NCBI RefSeq assembly: GCF_050107595.1
Contig: NZ_JBNILH010000005.1
Location: forward strand, 124,001 to 188,000
Direction: 5' to 3'
DNA: 64,000 bases
DNA from: Bacillus_AB infantis_C
GTDB lineage: Bacteria > Bacillota > Bacilli > Bacillales > Cytobacillaceae
Positions 49,360 to 58,542 of the stretch are shown piece after piece. Position numbers and translations under genes: made by a program. The stretch's first letter is position 1. Every line of letters begins with the position of its first letter. The notes below the pieces were generated by a model. It had not been told where the DNA came from, ran no database searches, and worked only from the letters and a program-made list of their open reading frames with translations.

Positions 49360-51697
49360 CTTTATTCCCCTTTGTGATTTTCTTTACCGCCTTCTCAAAA
49401 TCCTCTTTCTCCAGAAGGGATGCATTCTCCTTCAATTGATTCTCATCGCCTTCCATGAGCCTGAAGGCCTGGAACTGGATGGATTCATCAGCCAGATTGG
49501 CTGCAAGGCGCCCGTTGCCTCCGGCCTTTATGCCGGGCAATGCTTCATCCAAATAAGCTATTGCTCCTGCAGTCAAATCATACTTATATTGAGCGGCGTA
49601 ATTCCTGATGATCTGGATAAGTTCTTCTGTATTATAGTCTTTAAAATGAAAGAACTTCTTAAAGCGGGATTTCAGGCCAGGGTTGCTCTGCAGCAGCCTT
49701 TCCATTTCATTGGAATAGCCGGCAAGGACGACAACCAGATTTTCGTTATGCTTTGTCATTTCATCAACCAGTGTGTCGATGGCTTCTTTGCCAAAATCCC
49801 CAGGCGATTCACTTAAAAGGGAGTAAGCTTCGTCTATAAAAAGAACGCCGCCCAATGCTTCCCTGATGATTTTCTTCGTCTTGATCGCTGTTTGGCCTAC
49901 ATAGCCTGCAACAAGATCTGAACGGCCGGCAATAATGAGATGTCCCCTTTTCAGCATCCCGCATTTATGAAGCAGCTCTGCATAAATCTTCGCCACTGTC
50001 GTCTTCCCTGTGCCGGGATTGCCGGTAAATACGGAATGAAGCTGTACAGGCACTGATGGGAGATCCTGTTCGCGGCGGTACTGCTGCATTTTTACAAACG
50101 ATATCAGCGACTCTACTTCTTCTTTGATGTTTTCAAGTCCGACAAGCCTTTCCAGCTGCTTCTCAGGGTTACTACGTTTCCCATCATCCTGGTGAAGGAT
50201 GAAGTCCTCTTTTTCGAGCAGTGTATAAGGAAGCAGGTGATCAGTGGCTTCGGTTTGCGCCCCTTTTTCAAAAATGGCGTCGAGAACGATATTTTTGGCT
50301 GTCCGCGCGTTTCCGAAAGTGTCATCCACTTTTTCCTTCTCAAGCCTGCCTTTAAGCTCTGATTTTGCTTCATCAGTAAGGATATAATCATTGTCCTTCG
50401 CTATTCTATCAGCAATTTCCACAAGTTCATCTTCTGTATAATCCGGAAGATGGAGCTGGTTGGATTGAGGGAAGCGGCTCCTGAGGCCTGGATTGGCGTC
50501 AAGGAACTGCCGCATTTCTTCCGGATAGCCTGCCAGAATCACTGCAAACTTGCCGCCATATTCCGATCCGGTCATCATTGATACTAAAGTATCAATTGCT
50601 GTCTGGCCATAATCATTCCCTGTCTGGCCTTCCCGTTTCAGACTGTATGCTTCGTCAATGAAAAGAACGCCGCCGAGAGCTCTCTCAACAGCCGAGCGGA
50701 CGTTTTCCTCTGTCTGGCCGACATATGCTCCTACAAGCTGGGAGCGGTCTGCTTCCACCACTTCTTCCCGCGGCAGGACACCAAGTTCATGATAAATTTT
50801 TGCAAGCAGCCTTGCGAGTGTCGTTTTTCCTGTTCCCGGGTTGCCCGTCAAAATCATATGCAGGCTCATTTCATCTTTGATCTGGAACCCCAGCTGCTTT
50901 CTTTTTTTCTGGTACTTCAGGAATTTATAGAAATCATTGACCCGGCTTTTTACTTTTTCCATGCCGATCATACTGTTAAGACTATCAAGTGCACTAATTT
51001 CTTCAGTTTCTTCTTCTTCAGTCTGGAATAAAGCATGCCACTCTTCTTTCAGTACGGCAATTCGGTCAATATGCTTTTTCATGTCACTGACATGAGTTGC
51101 TGTATGGAAAACCCCTGAAATCGACTCTTCATATTCTTCAGCAGCCTTCAGCAGCAAAGCTGTTTCATCAACAGCCGAATCGAGCAGGCTGATCAGGCTG
51201 GAGTATATATCTTCAAACTTTTTGTCTGTCAGTTCCTCTGACACTTCCCTTTTGCCTGATAGCCTTTCCTTCTCTTCTTCAGATGCATCCAGGAAGCTGC
51301 GGCAAATGCTGATATACTGCTCGGCGATTTTACGCTTTGCTGTCCGGTTGTCTGTTTCCCTGATAGAGGGAAAGACAAGCATGTCAAGAAGCTCACGATG
51401 TTTCTTCCAATCTCTCTGGGCCATAAATCTCCGTGCCTGACCATTTTGCGGATCCAGCTCTAAAGCTTTGTCCATCCAGGCGGCAGCAAGGCTGTCGTCT
51501 TTATTCCTGCCAAGCCTTGAAAGAGCGGCAAGCGTAAGAATTGATGAAACAGATCCAGGATCTTCATCGCTGTTCATTTCCTTCAGCAGGCTCAATAGTC
51601 TGCCTTCATTGGATATATATCCGTTCTCGCTGTACTCTTTTTCCCATTCCGCAATACGGGCGGAGTTTGGGGAAGCGTTTTGTTTCCTTTGGTTCAT
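49334..51697 (-). CDS. Double AAA+ ATPase, SpoVK/CbbX-like
   Basis: About 787 aa. The N-terminal ~240 residues are helical and TPR-like (ILTLAALSRLGRNKDDSLAAAWMDKALELDP). Two CbbX/SpoVK-type AAA+ modules follow. The first has Walker A GNPGTGKTTLARLL (about 285), Walker B GGVLFIDEAYSL and MTGSEYGGKFAVILAGYPEEM. The second has GNPGTGKTTVAKIY (about 560), GGVLFIDEAYSL and NLVVVLAGYSNEM. Ordinary SpoVK has one module. It is probably a ring-forming ATP-driven remodeller; the target is unknown. The likely start is ATG 51697 (frame open to GTG 51706). It overlaps yneP. Confidence 0.85.
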   Translation of the reverse strand: MNQRKQNASPNSARIAEWEKEYSENGYISNEGRLLSLLKEMNSDEDPGSVSSILTLAALSRLGRNKDDSLAAAWMDKALELDPQNGQARRFMAQRDWKKHRELLDMLVFPSIRETDNRTAKRKIAEQYISICRSFLDASEEEKERLSGKREVSEELTDKKFEDIYSSLISLLDSAVDETALLLKAAEEYEESISGVFHTATHVSDMKKHIDRIAVLKEEWHALFQTEEEETEEISALDSLNSMIGMEKVKSRVNDFYKFLKYQKKRKQLGFQIKDEMSLHMILTGNPGTGKTTLARLLAKIYHELGVLPREEVVEADRSQLVGAYVGQTEENVRSAVERALGGVLFIDEAYSLKREGQTGNDYGQTAIDTLVSMMTGSEYGGKFAVILAGYPEEMRQFLDANPGLRSRFPQSNQLHLPDYTEDELVEIADRIAKDNDYILTDEAKSELKGRLEKEKVDDTFGNARTAKNIVLDAIFEKGAQTEATDHLLPYTLLEKEDFILHQDDGKRSNPEKQLERLVGLENIKEEVESLISFVKMQQYRREQDLPSVPVQLHSVFTGNPGTGKTTVAKIYAELLHKCGMLKRGHLIIAGRSDLVAGYVGQTAIKTKKIIREALGGVLFIDEAYSLLSESPGDFGKEAIDTLVDEMTKHNENLVVVLAGYSNEMERLLQSNPGLKSRFKKFFHFKDYNTEELIQIIRNYAAQYKYDLTAGAIAYLDEALPGIKAGGNGRLAANLADESIQFQAFRLMEGDENQLKENASLLEKEDFEKAVKKITKGNKDADINERN

Positions 51698-51854
51698 CAC
51701 TATCACATCTTCTTTTACAAAAATTATTTACTCTCCGCTTTCGCGTCCGCTATTATTTTACCATATATTCTTGTATGTACTAAGCATTCTGCCGCGCTGG
51801 TCCGGATAAGGAAATGGCCCGGGTTCTGATGAATATCCCGGGCCAATGGCTTCA

Positions 51855-52091
51855 CTATTCTATTCCGTTTTCCTGCTGTGCCCGATATTCGTCCTTTACC
51901 TCTGAACGGAAAGCGTCCAGGCTGTCCCGGCGGCGCTCGTTCTTAGCTTCGATCCGCTTTTTGTCTTCTTCGTTTGCAAACTCCATCGAAGCCTCTGCTT
52001 CCTGCATATTCTCAATTGTATGGACTATCATCGATTGAAGCTTCTCAACGTTATCGCTTCTGTCATCGGGATTTGGCCTGTTATGTGCCAT
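51855..52091 (-). CDS. tlp: Small acid-soluble spore protein Tlp
   Basis: 78 aa. The PNPDDRSDNVEKLQ start and the TIENMQEAEASMEFA and KKRIEAKNERRRDSLDAFR segments match B. subtilis Tlp, a minor spore-core protein made late in the forespore. It lies downstream of sspN in the same direction, as in the sspN-tlp operon of B. subtilis. Confidence 0.95.
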   Translation of the reverse strand: MAHNRPNPDDRSDNVEKLQSMIVHTIENMQEAEASMEFANEEDKKRIEAKNERRRDSLDAFRSEVKDEYRAQQENGIE

Positions 52092-52264
52092 AACGGAACC
52101 CTCCTTGGCGGTAGTGGATTGTTGCCTGATTAGTTTGCGGAATAGGTTGTTTTTTCATGTTGGAAATGAGTGGTTAAAAGGGGGAGGCCTGACATATGCA
52201 CAGAAGGAAAAATAGCTGGTCATACAAACAGCCGGCCCGATAAGGGACGGCTGTGATTTATCAA

Positions 52265-52408
52265 TTATTCGCCTTTTGTTTGAATAACCTGAGCATGCTT
52301 GCCTGATGTATCCTGCATCTTCTTGCCTTTGTTGCCGCCGAATCCTCTTGATTTAGTTCCAATGTGGTTCGGCACAAACTGGCTGCTGTCTTTTTTCGGA
52401 TTGCCCAT
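52265..52408 (-). CDS. sspN: Small acid-soluble spore protein N
   Basis: 47 aa, beginning MGNPKKDSSQFVPNHIGTKS and continuing GGNKGKKMQDTSGK, a clear SspN match. The start has AAAAGGGAGGAGGGATAAGC upstream. It is too short for most ORF screens but supported by the family match and by tlp downstream. Confidence 0.93.
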   Translation of the reverse strand: MGNPKKDSSQFVPNHIGTKSRGFGGNKGKKMQDTSGKHAQVIQTKGE

Positions 52409-52464
52409 GCTTATCCCTCCTCCCTTTTAATATCTCCTTAAGAGAGGGAGTTACGAATGGGAAT

Positions 52465-52596
52465 TTATTCAGCTTTGCCCATGCGTTTTTCTTCAAGCCT
52501 TACTTCAATGCGATCTATAGCAGCCTGATCTTTCAGAAGCTGACGCTTGTTTTCAAGGACAAGCTCTGCAAATGTCTGTTTTCTCGGTTTTCTCAT
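52465..52596 (-). CDS. FbpB-family small basic protein
   Basis: 43 aa, beginning MRKPRKQTFAELVLENKRQL. The pattern of basic N-terminus, xFxELVxENKxxLLxD and IExRLEEK resembles FbpB family small basic proteins; B. subtilis FbpB works with the sRNA FsrA in iron sparing. A good ribosome site (GGAAGGTGAAAGAA) precedes the ATG. No clear Fur box is visible upstream, so iron control is not supported here. It is the gene next to the hairpin array. Confidence 0.75.
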   Translation of the reverse strand: MRKPRKQTFAELVLENKRQLLKDQAAIDRIEVRLEEKRMGKAE

Positions 52597-52713
52597 TTCT
52601 TTCACCTTCCTTATTTCCTATTCTAACAGTTAATATGCCCAAAAATTCCTGTAATTATTACAACTTTTTGAAAATTTAAAGTAAGAGGGGGCAGTTGAAG
52701 GATATTTGCTTCA

Positions 52714-53531
52714 GACTTGTGGTTTTTAAAGTTTTGAGTAGTGGGATTCATGACAAGTTTCTCGTGGAAATGCCTTGTATCCCTGGGATTGATGAGATAC
52801 TTGACTGGCCTCTTCGTAGCCATACCATGTATTCCGGAAACCTCTTGGCATACATGACTGGCCTTTTCGCAGCCATACCATGTATTCCGGAAATCTGTTG
52901 GCATACATGACTAGCCTTCCTACAGTCATATCATGTATCCCGGAGACTTGTTGGGATACATGACTGGCCTTCCTACAGTCATACCATGTATTCCGGAAAC
53001 CTCTTGGCATACATGACTAGCCTTCCTACAGTCATATCATGTATTCCGGAAATCTGTTGGCATACATGACTAGCCTTCCTACAGTCATATCATGTATTCC
53101 GGAAATCTGTTGGAATACATGACTAGCCTTCCTACAGTCATATCATGTATCCCGGAAATCTGTTGGAATACATGACTAGCCTTCCTACAGTCATATCATG
53201 TATCCCGGAAATCTGTTGGAATACATGACTAGCCTTCCTACAGCCATACCATGTATTCCGGAAACCTCTTGGCATACATGACTAGCCTTCCTACAGTCAT
53301 ATCATGTATCCCGGAGACCTGTTGGGATACATGACTGGCCTTCCTACAGTCATGTCATGTCTCCCGGAAACCTCTTGGCATACATGACAAGCCTTCCTAC
53401 AGTCATATCATGTCTCCCGGAGACCTGTTGGGATACATGACAAGCCTTCCTACAGTCATATCATGTCTCCCGGAAACCTCTTGGCATACATGACAAGCCT
53501 TCTTGCAGTCATACCATGTATCCCGGAGGCC
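52714..53531. repeat. Tandem array of ~15 hairpin-forming 53-bp units
   Basis: Thirteen well-conserved units start at 52820 and recur every 53 bases exactly (52873, 52926, 52979 ... 53456), with no insertion or deletion. A partial unit follows at 53509, and two degenerate units precede (52714, 52767). Each unit holds an inverted repeat, best TCATGTATCCC / GGGATACATGA around an 11-base loop, followed by a near-constant spacer (CTAGCCTTCCTACAG). Some arm changes are compensatory (TTCC with GGAA, TCCC with GGGA). 53 is not a multiple of 3, and short frames through it are artefacts. It is not a CRISPR, since no part varies as a spacer. Confidence 0.95.
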
Positions 53532-53590
53532 TGAAAAGATGCATTACCCTCCCTTATCGCAGCAGCATGACCTCTGCAAAAAATAAAAAA

Positions 53591-53608
53591 AGCACCCAAC
53601 AGGATGCT
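53591..53608 (-). terminator. Intrinsic terminator of yneN
   Basis: AGCATCC / GGGTGCT stem followed on the minus strand by TTTTTTTATTTTTT. Confidence 0.88.
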
Positions 53609-53614
53609 CACACT

Positions 53615-54121
53615 TCACTTCATTTTTTCAGTCATTTCCCACATGGTTTCTGCTTCCATCGCTGATAAGTATTTATCCCGGATTATACCTTTTTCATCAA
53701 TGAAATAAGTAGCGGGAACTGTCATGACTTTATACTGGGTATTAACCTCATCCTTTTCATCCAGCAGGATTGGAAAGGTGATTCCCATCTTCTCAATAAA
53801 TTTCGCCGAGTTATATTGCGGATCGATATTGACAGCCAGGATGCTGATCTCATTCCCAGCTGCTTCATGGAATTTTTGCATCTCAGGCATTTCCTGTTTG
53901 CAGGGAGGGCACCATGGAGCCCAAAAATTCAGCATAACCTTTTTTCCGCGAAAATCGGAGAGCTTAACAGTATGTCCCTGAAGATCCTTCAGCTGAAAAT
54001 CAGGTGCCTCAGTACCAGCGGCAAGGCCAGGCAAGTCCGCTTTAGGAGCGTCATGCGGCAATATGCCTGATATATTCAACAAAACTAAGAAGGCCATCAG
54101 CAGCATTAGTTTTCTGGCCAT
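53615..54121 (-). CDS. yneN: Thioredoxin-like protein YneN (TlpA/ResA type)
   Basis: 168 aa. The N-terminal membrane/signal segment (MARKLMLLMAFLVLLNISG) places the thioredoxin fold outside the membrane. The active site is CPPC in NFWAPWCPPCKQEM, and the cis-proline loop is VMTVPATYF. It is a thiol-disulfide exchange protein of the ResA/TlpA family; the partner is unknown. It lies between the membrane-protein gene (upstream, 24 bases) and the hairpin array. It matches B. subtilis yneN by position near citB. Confidence 0.9.
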   Translation of the reverse strand: MARKLMLLMAFLVLLNISGILPHDAPKADLPGLAAGTEAPDFQLKDLQGHTVKLSDFRGKKVMLNFWAPWCPPCKQEMPEMQKFHEAAGNEISILAVNIDPQYNSAKFIEKMGITFPILLDEKDEVNTQYKVMTVPATYFIDEKGIIRDKYLSAMEAETMWEMTEKMK

Positions 54122-54145
54122 AGCTAATATTCCTCCTTGAAAAGC

Positions 54146-54562
54146 TTATTTGATAAAAAAGTAAAAAATGCTTAACAGCCAAAATCCGCATAAAAAAGTG
54201 ATGAGCGCATAGATAATCAAATAGACCGCTTCCCTGGCAGCCCAGCCATGCTTCCTGCACTGACCTGCAAAATAAAGAGCGGCACCGAGTAAACCGAGAA
54301 CAGCTTCTTTTATCCCTCCATTGAAGTAAAGCAAGCTAAGGGGATTAGTCCATAATAGTGACGGCTGGAAAAGCAGCTGGCCAAACTTATATATAAGAAA
54401 CCAAATCAGCACTGCTGTAAAAAGCTTGTTCTCGAAGGTTTTTCGAAACTCTTGTCTATTTTTAAGATGAAAGAGGAAAAACAGATGGACAATCAGCAGT
54501 GAAAGAAGGGAAACCAGCAAGTCAATTTTGAGGTTGAAGGACCCTATTTCAATTGTCTCCAT
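54146..54562 (-). CDS. Membrane protein in operon with yneN
   Basis: 138 aa from ATG 54562 (METIEIGSFNLKIDLLVSLL) with about 4 membrane helices. The frame opens at 54622, but 54562 has GGGGGCAACTTAATA upstream. I do not recognise the family; the N-terminal helix and arrangement vaguely recall Lgt or thiol-electron-carrier membrane proteins. Being 24 bases upstream of yneN, it may transfer electrons to it, which is only inference. Confidence 0.7.
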   Translation of the reverse strand: METIEIGSFNLKIDLLVSLLSLLIVHLFFLFHLKNRQEFRKTFENKLFTAVLIWFLIYKFGQLLFQPSLLWTNPLSLLYFNGGIKEAVLGLLGAALYFAGQCRKHGWAAREAVYLIIYALITFLCGFWLLSIFYFFIK

Positions 54563-54646
54563 TATTAAGTTGCCCCCGTTAGAAAAATATATGAGCAGAA
54601 AGAGCTTACAGACAAAAAGCAAGCATCGCTGCTTGCTTTCTTGAAA

Positions 54647-55696
54647 TTATGAATGAAACAGCTTCTTTAACTCTTCAGGATAATTCCCTTGGATGATCCC
54701 TTTTTCGGTGATGATGGCTGTTATCAGCTCAGCAGGCGTTACATCAAATGCCGGATTGAAAACCTTGACTCCTCCCGGTGCAGTGGGTCTGCCAAACCCA
54801 TGCGTAATTTCTTCGGAGCCTCTCATTTCAATCGGGATAGCTTCTCCTGATTCTGTCTTCATGTCAATGGTAGATGTAGGCGCTGCTACGTAAAACGGAA
54901 TATTATGTGCCCTGGCAAGCAGGGCAAGCCCGTATGTCCCAATCTTATTGGCAGTGTCCCCATTGGCGGCCACCCGGTCACAGCCGACAAAAACAGCTTC
55001 AGCCATGCCTTGCTGCATGACCATGGCAGCCATGCTGTCTGTGATAAGAGTCACATCAATTCCTGCCTGCTGAAGTTCCCATGCTGTCAGCCTTGCACCT
55101 TGAAGAAGCGGCCGTGTTTCATCTGCATATACCTTAAGGTCCCAGCCTTTTTCCTTTGCGAGATAGAAAGGCGCCAGCGCCGTACCATACCTTGCAGTGG
55201 CAATGCCGCCTGCATTGCAATGTGTCAGCACACCCATCCCGTCTTTCAAAAGGGCAAGCCCGTGGATTCCGATCTTGCGGCATACTTCCTCATCCTCTTT
55301 TCTGATCAGGTGTGCCTCTTCCTCAAGCTTTTTCTTTATCCTGGCAACTGGCTGGTCTTTTTCCGCCAGGGCACGCTCATCCATTCTCTGTAACGCCCAG
55401 AAAAGATTAACAGCAGTAGGACGGGAGCTTGCCAGGTACTCAAGATTTTCTTTGAATTCTTTGTAAAATGATGAGAAATCTCCCTCAGGAGCCTTGTTGG
55501 CGGCCAGTACAAGTCCGTAAGCAGCGGCAATCCCTATGGCCGGAGCCCCTCTGACTTTCAGCTGCTTGATTGCATCCCAGGCATCCTCCACCTTTGTGAT
55601 TTCAAGAAATTCTGTGACAGATGGCAGCAGGGTCTGATCCAATATATATAATGTGCCGTTATCATAGGTAACGGATTGAAGGAATGTCTGTTCCAC
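54647..55696 (-). CDS. mtnA: S-methyl-5-thioribose-1-phosphate isomerase
   Basis: 349 aa. Family motifs include RGAPAIGIAAAYG, the catalytic cysteine in THCNAGGIATARYGTALAP, and the catalytic aspartate in VGCDRVAANGDTANKIGTYGLA. It isomerises MTR-1-P to methylthioribulose-1-P in methionine salvage. It stands alone, without mtnK or an upstream S-box riboswitch in this window, between citB and the yneN pair. Confidence 0.95.
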   Translation of the reverse strand: MEQTFLQSVTYDNGTLYILDQTLLPSVTEFLEITKVEDAWDAIKQLKVRGAPAIGIAAAYGLVLAANKAPEGDFSSFYKEFKENLEYLASSRPTAVNLFWALQRMDERALAEKDQPVARIKKKLEEEAHLIRKEDEEVCRKIGIHGLALLKDGMGVLTHCNAGGIATARYGTALAPFYLAKEKGWDLKVYADETRPLLQGARLTAWELQQAGIDVTLITDSMAAMVMQQGMAEAVFVGCDRVAANGDTANKIGTYGLALLARAHNIPFYVAAPTSTIDMKTESGEAIPIEMRGSEEITHGFGRPTAPGGVKVFNPAFDVTPAELITAIITEKGIIQGNYPEELKKLFHS

Positions 55697-55798
55697 TTTT
55701 TGTTCCCCTCTCGAAGACTATTCAAATTTTTCTGATGCTACAAGCTATTGTAGCAAGAATTATGTATCACGCCTATATTTTTTATTTTTTACACAAAA

Positions 55799-55823
55799 AG
55801 CGCCGCAGCAATGCCGCGGCGCC
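55799..55823 (-). terminator. Intrinsic terminator of the aconitase gene
   Basis: GGCGCCGC / GCGGCGC on the minus strand with a short loop, followed by TTTTTGTG. Confidence 0.9.
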
Positions 55824-55833
55824 CATACATCTA

Positions 55834-58542
55834 TTAGTTTTTAAGTCTTTCGCGCAGAACCATCTGCAGGATTCCGCCATGGCGGTAGTAGTCGATTTCA
55901 ACTTCAGAGTCGAAACGGACAAGCACTTCAAAAGTAAGCTTGTTGCCATCTTCGTCTGTTGCTGTAACCTTTACGAAATCGCGAGGCCTTACATTTTCAT
56001 CGATTTGGACATCGAAAGTTTCCTTGCCTGTCAGGCCAAGAACCTCAGCGTTTTCTCCTGCTTTAAATTGAAGCGGAAGAACACCCATGAGAACAAGGTT
56101 GGAACGGTGGATACGCTCATAGCTCTCAGCAATGACTGTCTTGATGCCAAGAAGGTTTGTTCCTTTGGCAGCCCAGTCACGGGAAGAGCCCATACCATAA
56201 TCCTTGCCTGCAAGAACTGCAAGGCCGGTTCCATCTTCCTTGTACTTCATGCAAGCATCATAGATGCTTGTTACTTCGCCAGTAGGCCAGTAAGTCGTGA
56301 AGCCGCCTTCAGTGCCAGGGGCAATCTGGTTGCGGATGCGGATGTTCGCAAATGTTCCGCGCATCATAACTTCATGGTTACCGCGGCGTGAGCCATAAGA
56401 GTTGAAATCACGCGGCTCAACGCCATTTTCGCGCAGATATCTGCCTGCTGGAGTATCCTTGCCGATCGCACCTGCAGGTGAGATATGGTCAGTTGTAACA
56501 GAGTCGCCGAATTTGCCGACTACACGCAGTCCGTTAAGCGGCTTGACTTCATCCGCATTTGGCGTAAGCCCTTCAAAGAACGGCGGGTTTTGGATGTAAG
56601 TTGAGTTCTCATCGAAAGAATATAATGGTTCATTGCTGGTCTGAATTTCATTCCAGCGCTCGTTGTCGCTGAATACATGCTCATATTCTTTCTTGAACAG
56701 CTCAGGTGTTACAGTCCTGCTGACAACCTCGTTCACTTCAGCAGTAGATGGCCAGATATCCTTGAAGAATACATCGTTTCCATCTTTATCTTTTCCGAGC
56801 GATTCATTTTGAAGATCGATGTCGACAGTTCCAGCCAGTGCATAAGCGACTACAAGCGGCGGTGAAGCCAGATAGTTTCCTTTTACAAGCGGATGGATAC
56901 GGCCTTCAAAGTTCCTGTTTCCTGAAAGCACGGAAGTGACAAGAAGATCGCTGTCAGCTACTGCCTTCTCGATTTCCTCTCTCAGCGGTCCGGAGTTCCC
57001 GATACAGGTTGTGCAGCCGTAACCGACGAGGTTGAAGCCGATCTGCTCAAGGTATGGAAGCAATCCGGAATCACGCAGATAGCCGGTAACTACCTTAGAT
57101 CCAGGCGCAAGTGAAGTTTTTACATATTTAGGCACTTCAAGGCCAAGCTCGACCGCTTTCTTTGCCACAAGGCCGGCGCCGACAAGCACGTATGGATTTG
57201 AGGTGTTTGTACAGCTGGTGATCGCAGCAATGGCGATAGCCCCTGTTTTCATTTTTGTTGAGTCTCCGTTTTGGAAATCAACGGTCACTTCTTTATTGAT
57301 CTCTTTCTTGCTTAAGCCGAAGCCCTGGTTCCCTTGAGGAGCTGTAAGCGCCTGGTTGAACTCTTCTTTCATAGCAGAAAGAGGGATCAAATCCTGCGGG
57401 CGTTTAGGACCGGAAAGGTTTGCTTCAATTTCAGCAAGGTTGATTTCAACTACTTCAGTGTATACCGGTTCAAGGGAAGGATCGAAGAACAGTCCATTCT
57501 CTCTGCAGTACTTTTCAACAAGCTTGATCTGCTCTTCAGATCTGCCTGTCAGGCGCATATAGTTAAGTGATTCTGAATCAACCGGGAAGAATCCGCAGGT
57601 TGCACCATATTCAGGAGCCATATTGGCAATAGTCGCACGGTCAGCAAGCGGCAGTGCCGTTACACCTGAACCGAAGAACTCGACAAATTTCCCGACAACG
57701 CCCTGCTGGCGGAGAACCTGTGTTACCTTAAGCGCAAGGTCTGTTGCTGTAGCCCCGTTAGGAAGCTCTCCAGTCAGCTTGACACCTACTACTTCTGGCA
57801 CAGGGAAATATGAAGGCTGGCCAAGCATTCCTGCTTCAGCTTCAATTCCGCCTACACCCCAGCCAAGTACGCCGATTCCGTTGATCATCGTTGTATGGGA
57901 ATCTGTACCTACAAGTGAATCAGGGAAAGCTTCGAAATCGCCATCCGGCGTTTCAACTGCCTGAACCACGTTTGCAAGGAATTCCAGGTTAACCTGGTGA
58001 ACAATCCCGGTTGCCGGCGGAACAGCACGGTAGTTGTCAAATGCTTTCTGAGCCCAGCTAAGGAACTGGTAACGCTCGGCATTGCGTTCAAATTCAAGAA
58101 CCATATTTGCTTCCAGGGAATCAGGAGTACCATACTTATCAACCTGTACTGAGTGGTCGATAACCAGGTCAACTGGCTTCTCAGGATTGATTTTGTCAGG
58201 ATCTCCGCCCATGTCAGCCATTGCTTTCCTTAATGAAGCAAGGTCAACAACCGCAGGAACGCCTGTAAAATCCTGAAGGATGACGCGTGAAGGCTTGAAA
58301 GGAACATCTACTTCCTTCACTTGGTCAGATCCCCATTTTGCCAGATTCTCTACATGCTCCTGTGTAATAACGCGTCCGTCAAACTGTCGCAGGACAGACT
58401 CAAGCAATACTTTAATGGAATAAGGCAACCTTGATACGCTGCCGATTCCTGCTTCTTCCAAAGCTGCTAATTGATAGTAATGATAGCGTTTACCGTCTAG
58501 TTCAAATGATTTCCTTGAATTAAAAACATCATTTTTAGACAT
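55834..58542 (-). CDS. acnA: Aconitate hydratase (aconitase A)
   Basis: 902 aa. The three [4Fe-4S] cysteines are visible in TSCTNTSNP and GCTTCIGNSG. Domain 4 follows with YGSRRGNHEVMMRGTFANIR and GKDYGMGSSRDWAAKG. It interconverts citrate and isocitrate in the TCA cycle; apo-aconitase also binds RNA in Bacillus (CitB). A CcpC-like dyad lies upstream. Position beside sspO-sspP is as in B. subtilis, where the symbol is citB. Confidence 0.97.
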   Translation of the reverse strand: MSKNDVFNSRKSFELDGKRYHYYQLAALEEAGIGSVSRLPYSIKVLLESVLRQFDGRVITQEHVENLAKWGSDQVKEVDVPFKPSRVILQDFTGVPAVVDLASLRKAMADMGGDPDKINPEKPVDLVIDHSVQVDKYGTPDSLEANMVLEFERNAERYQFLSWAQKAFDNYRAVPPATGIVHQVNLEFLANVVQAVETPDGDFEAFPDSLVGTDSHTTMINGIGVLGWGVGGIEAEAGMLGQPSYFPVPEVVGVKLTGELPNGATATDLALKVTQVLRQQGVVGKFVEFFGSGVTALPLADRATIANMAPEYGATCGFFPVDSESLNYMRLTGRSEEQIKLVEKYCRENGLFFDPSLEPVYTEVVEINLAEIEANLSGPKRPQDLIPLSAMKEEFNQALTAPQGNQGFGLSKKEINKEVTVDFQNGDSTKMKTGAIAIAAITSCTNTSNPYVLVGAGLVAKKAVELGLEVPKYVKTSLAPGSKVVTGYLRDSGLLPYLEQIGFNLVGYGCTTCIGNSGPLREEIEKAVADSDLLVTSVLSGNRNFEGRIHPLVKGNYLASPPLVVAYALAGTVDIDLQNESLGKDKDGNDVFFKDIWPSTAEVNEVVSRTVTPELFKKEYEHVFSDNERWNEIQTSNEPLYSFDENSTYIQNPPFFEGLTPNADEVKPLNGLRVVGKFGDSVTTDHISPAGAIGKDTPAGRYLRENGVEPRDFNSYGSRRGNHEVMMRGTFANIRIRNQIAPGTEGGFTTYWPTGEVTSIYDACMKYKEDGTGLAVLAGKDYGMGSSRDWAAKGTNLLGIKTVIAESYERIHRSNLVLMGVLPLQFKAGENAEVLGLTGKETFDVQIDENVRPRDFVKVTATDEDGNKLTFEVLVRFDSEVEIDYYRHGGILQMVLRERLKN

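Noticed and set aside
52623..53010. Protein-coding frames of 71-94 aa through the hairpin array (minus and plus strands)
   Set aside because: The 53-bp period shifts frame in every unit, there is no ribosome site, and the repetitive peptides are by-products of the repeat.
52714..53531. CRISPR array
   Set aside because: Units are conserved along their whole 53 bases, with no variable spacers, and no cas genes lie nearby.
53615..54121. Sec in the thioredoxin-like YneN
   Set aside because: Its active site is an ordinary CPPC with TGC codons; no in-frame TGA.
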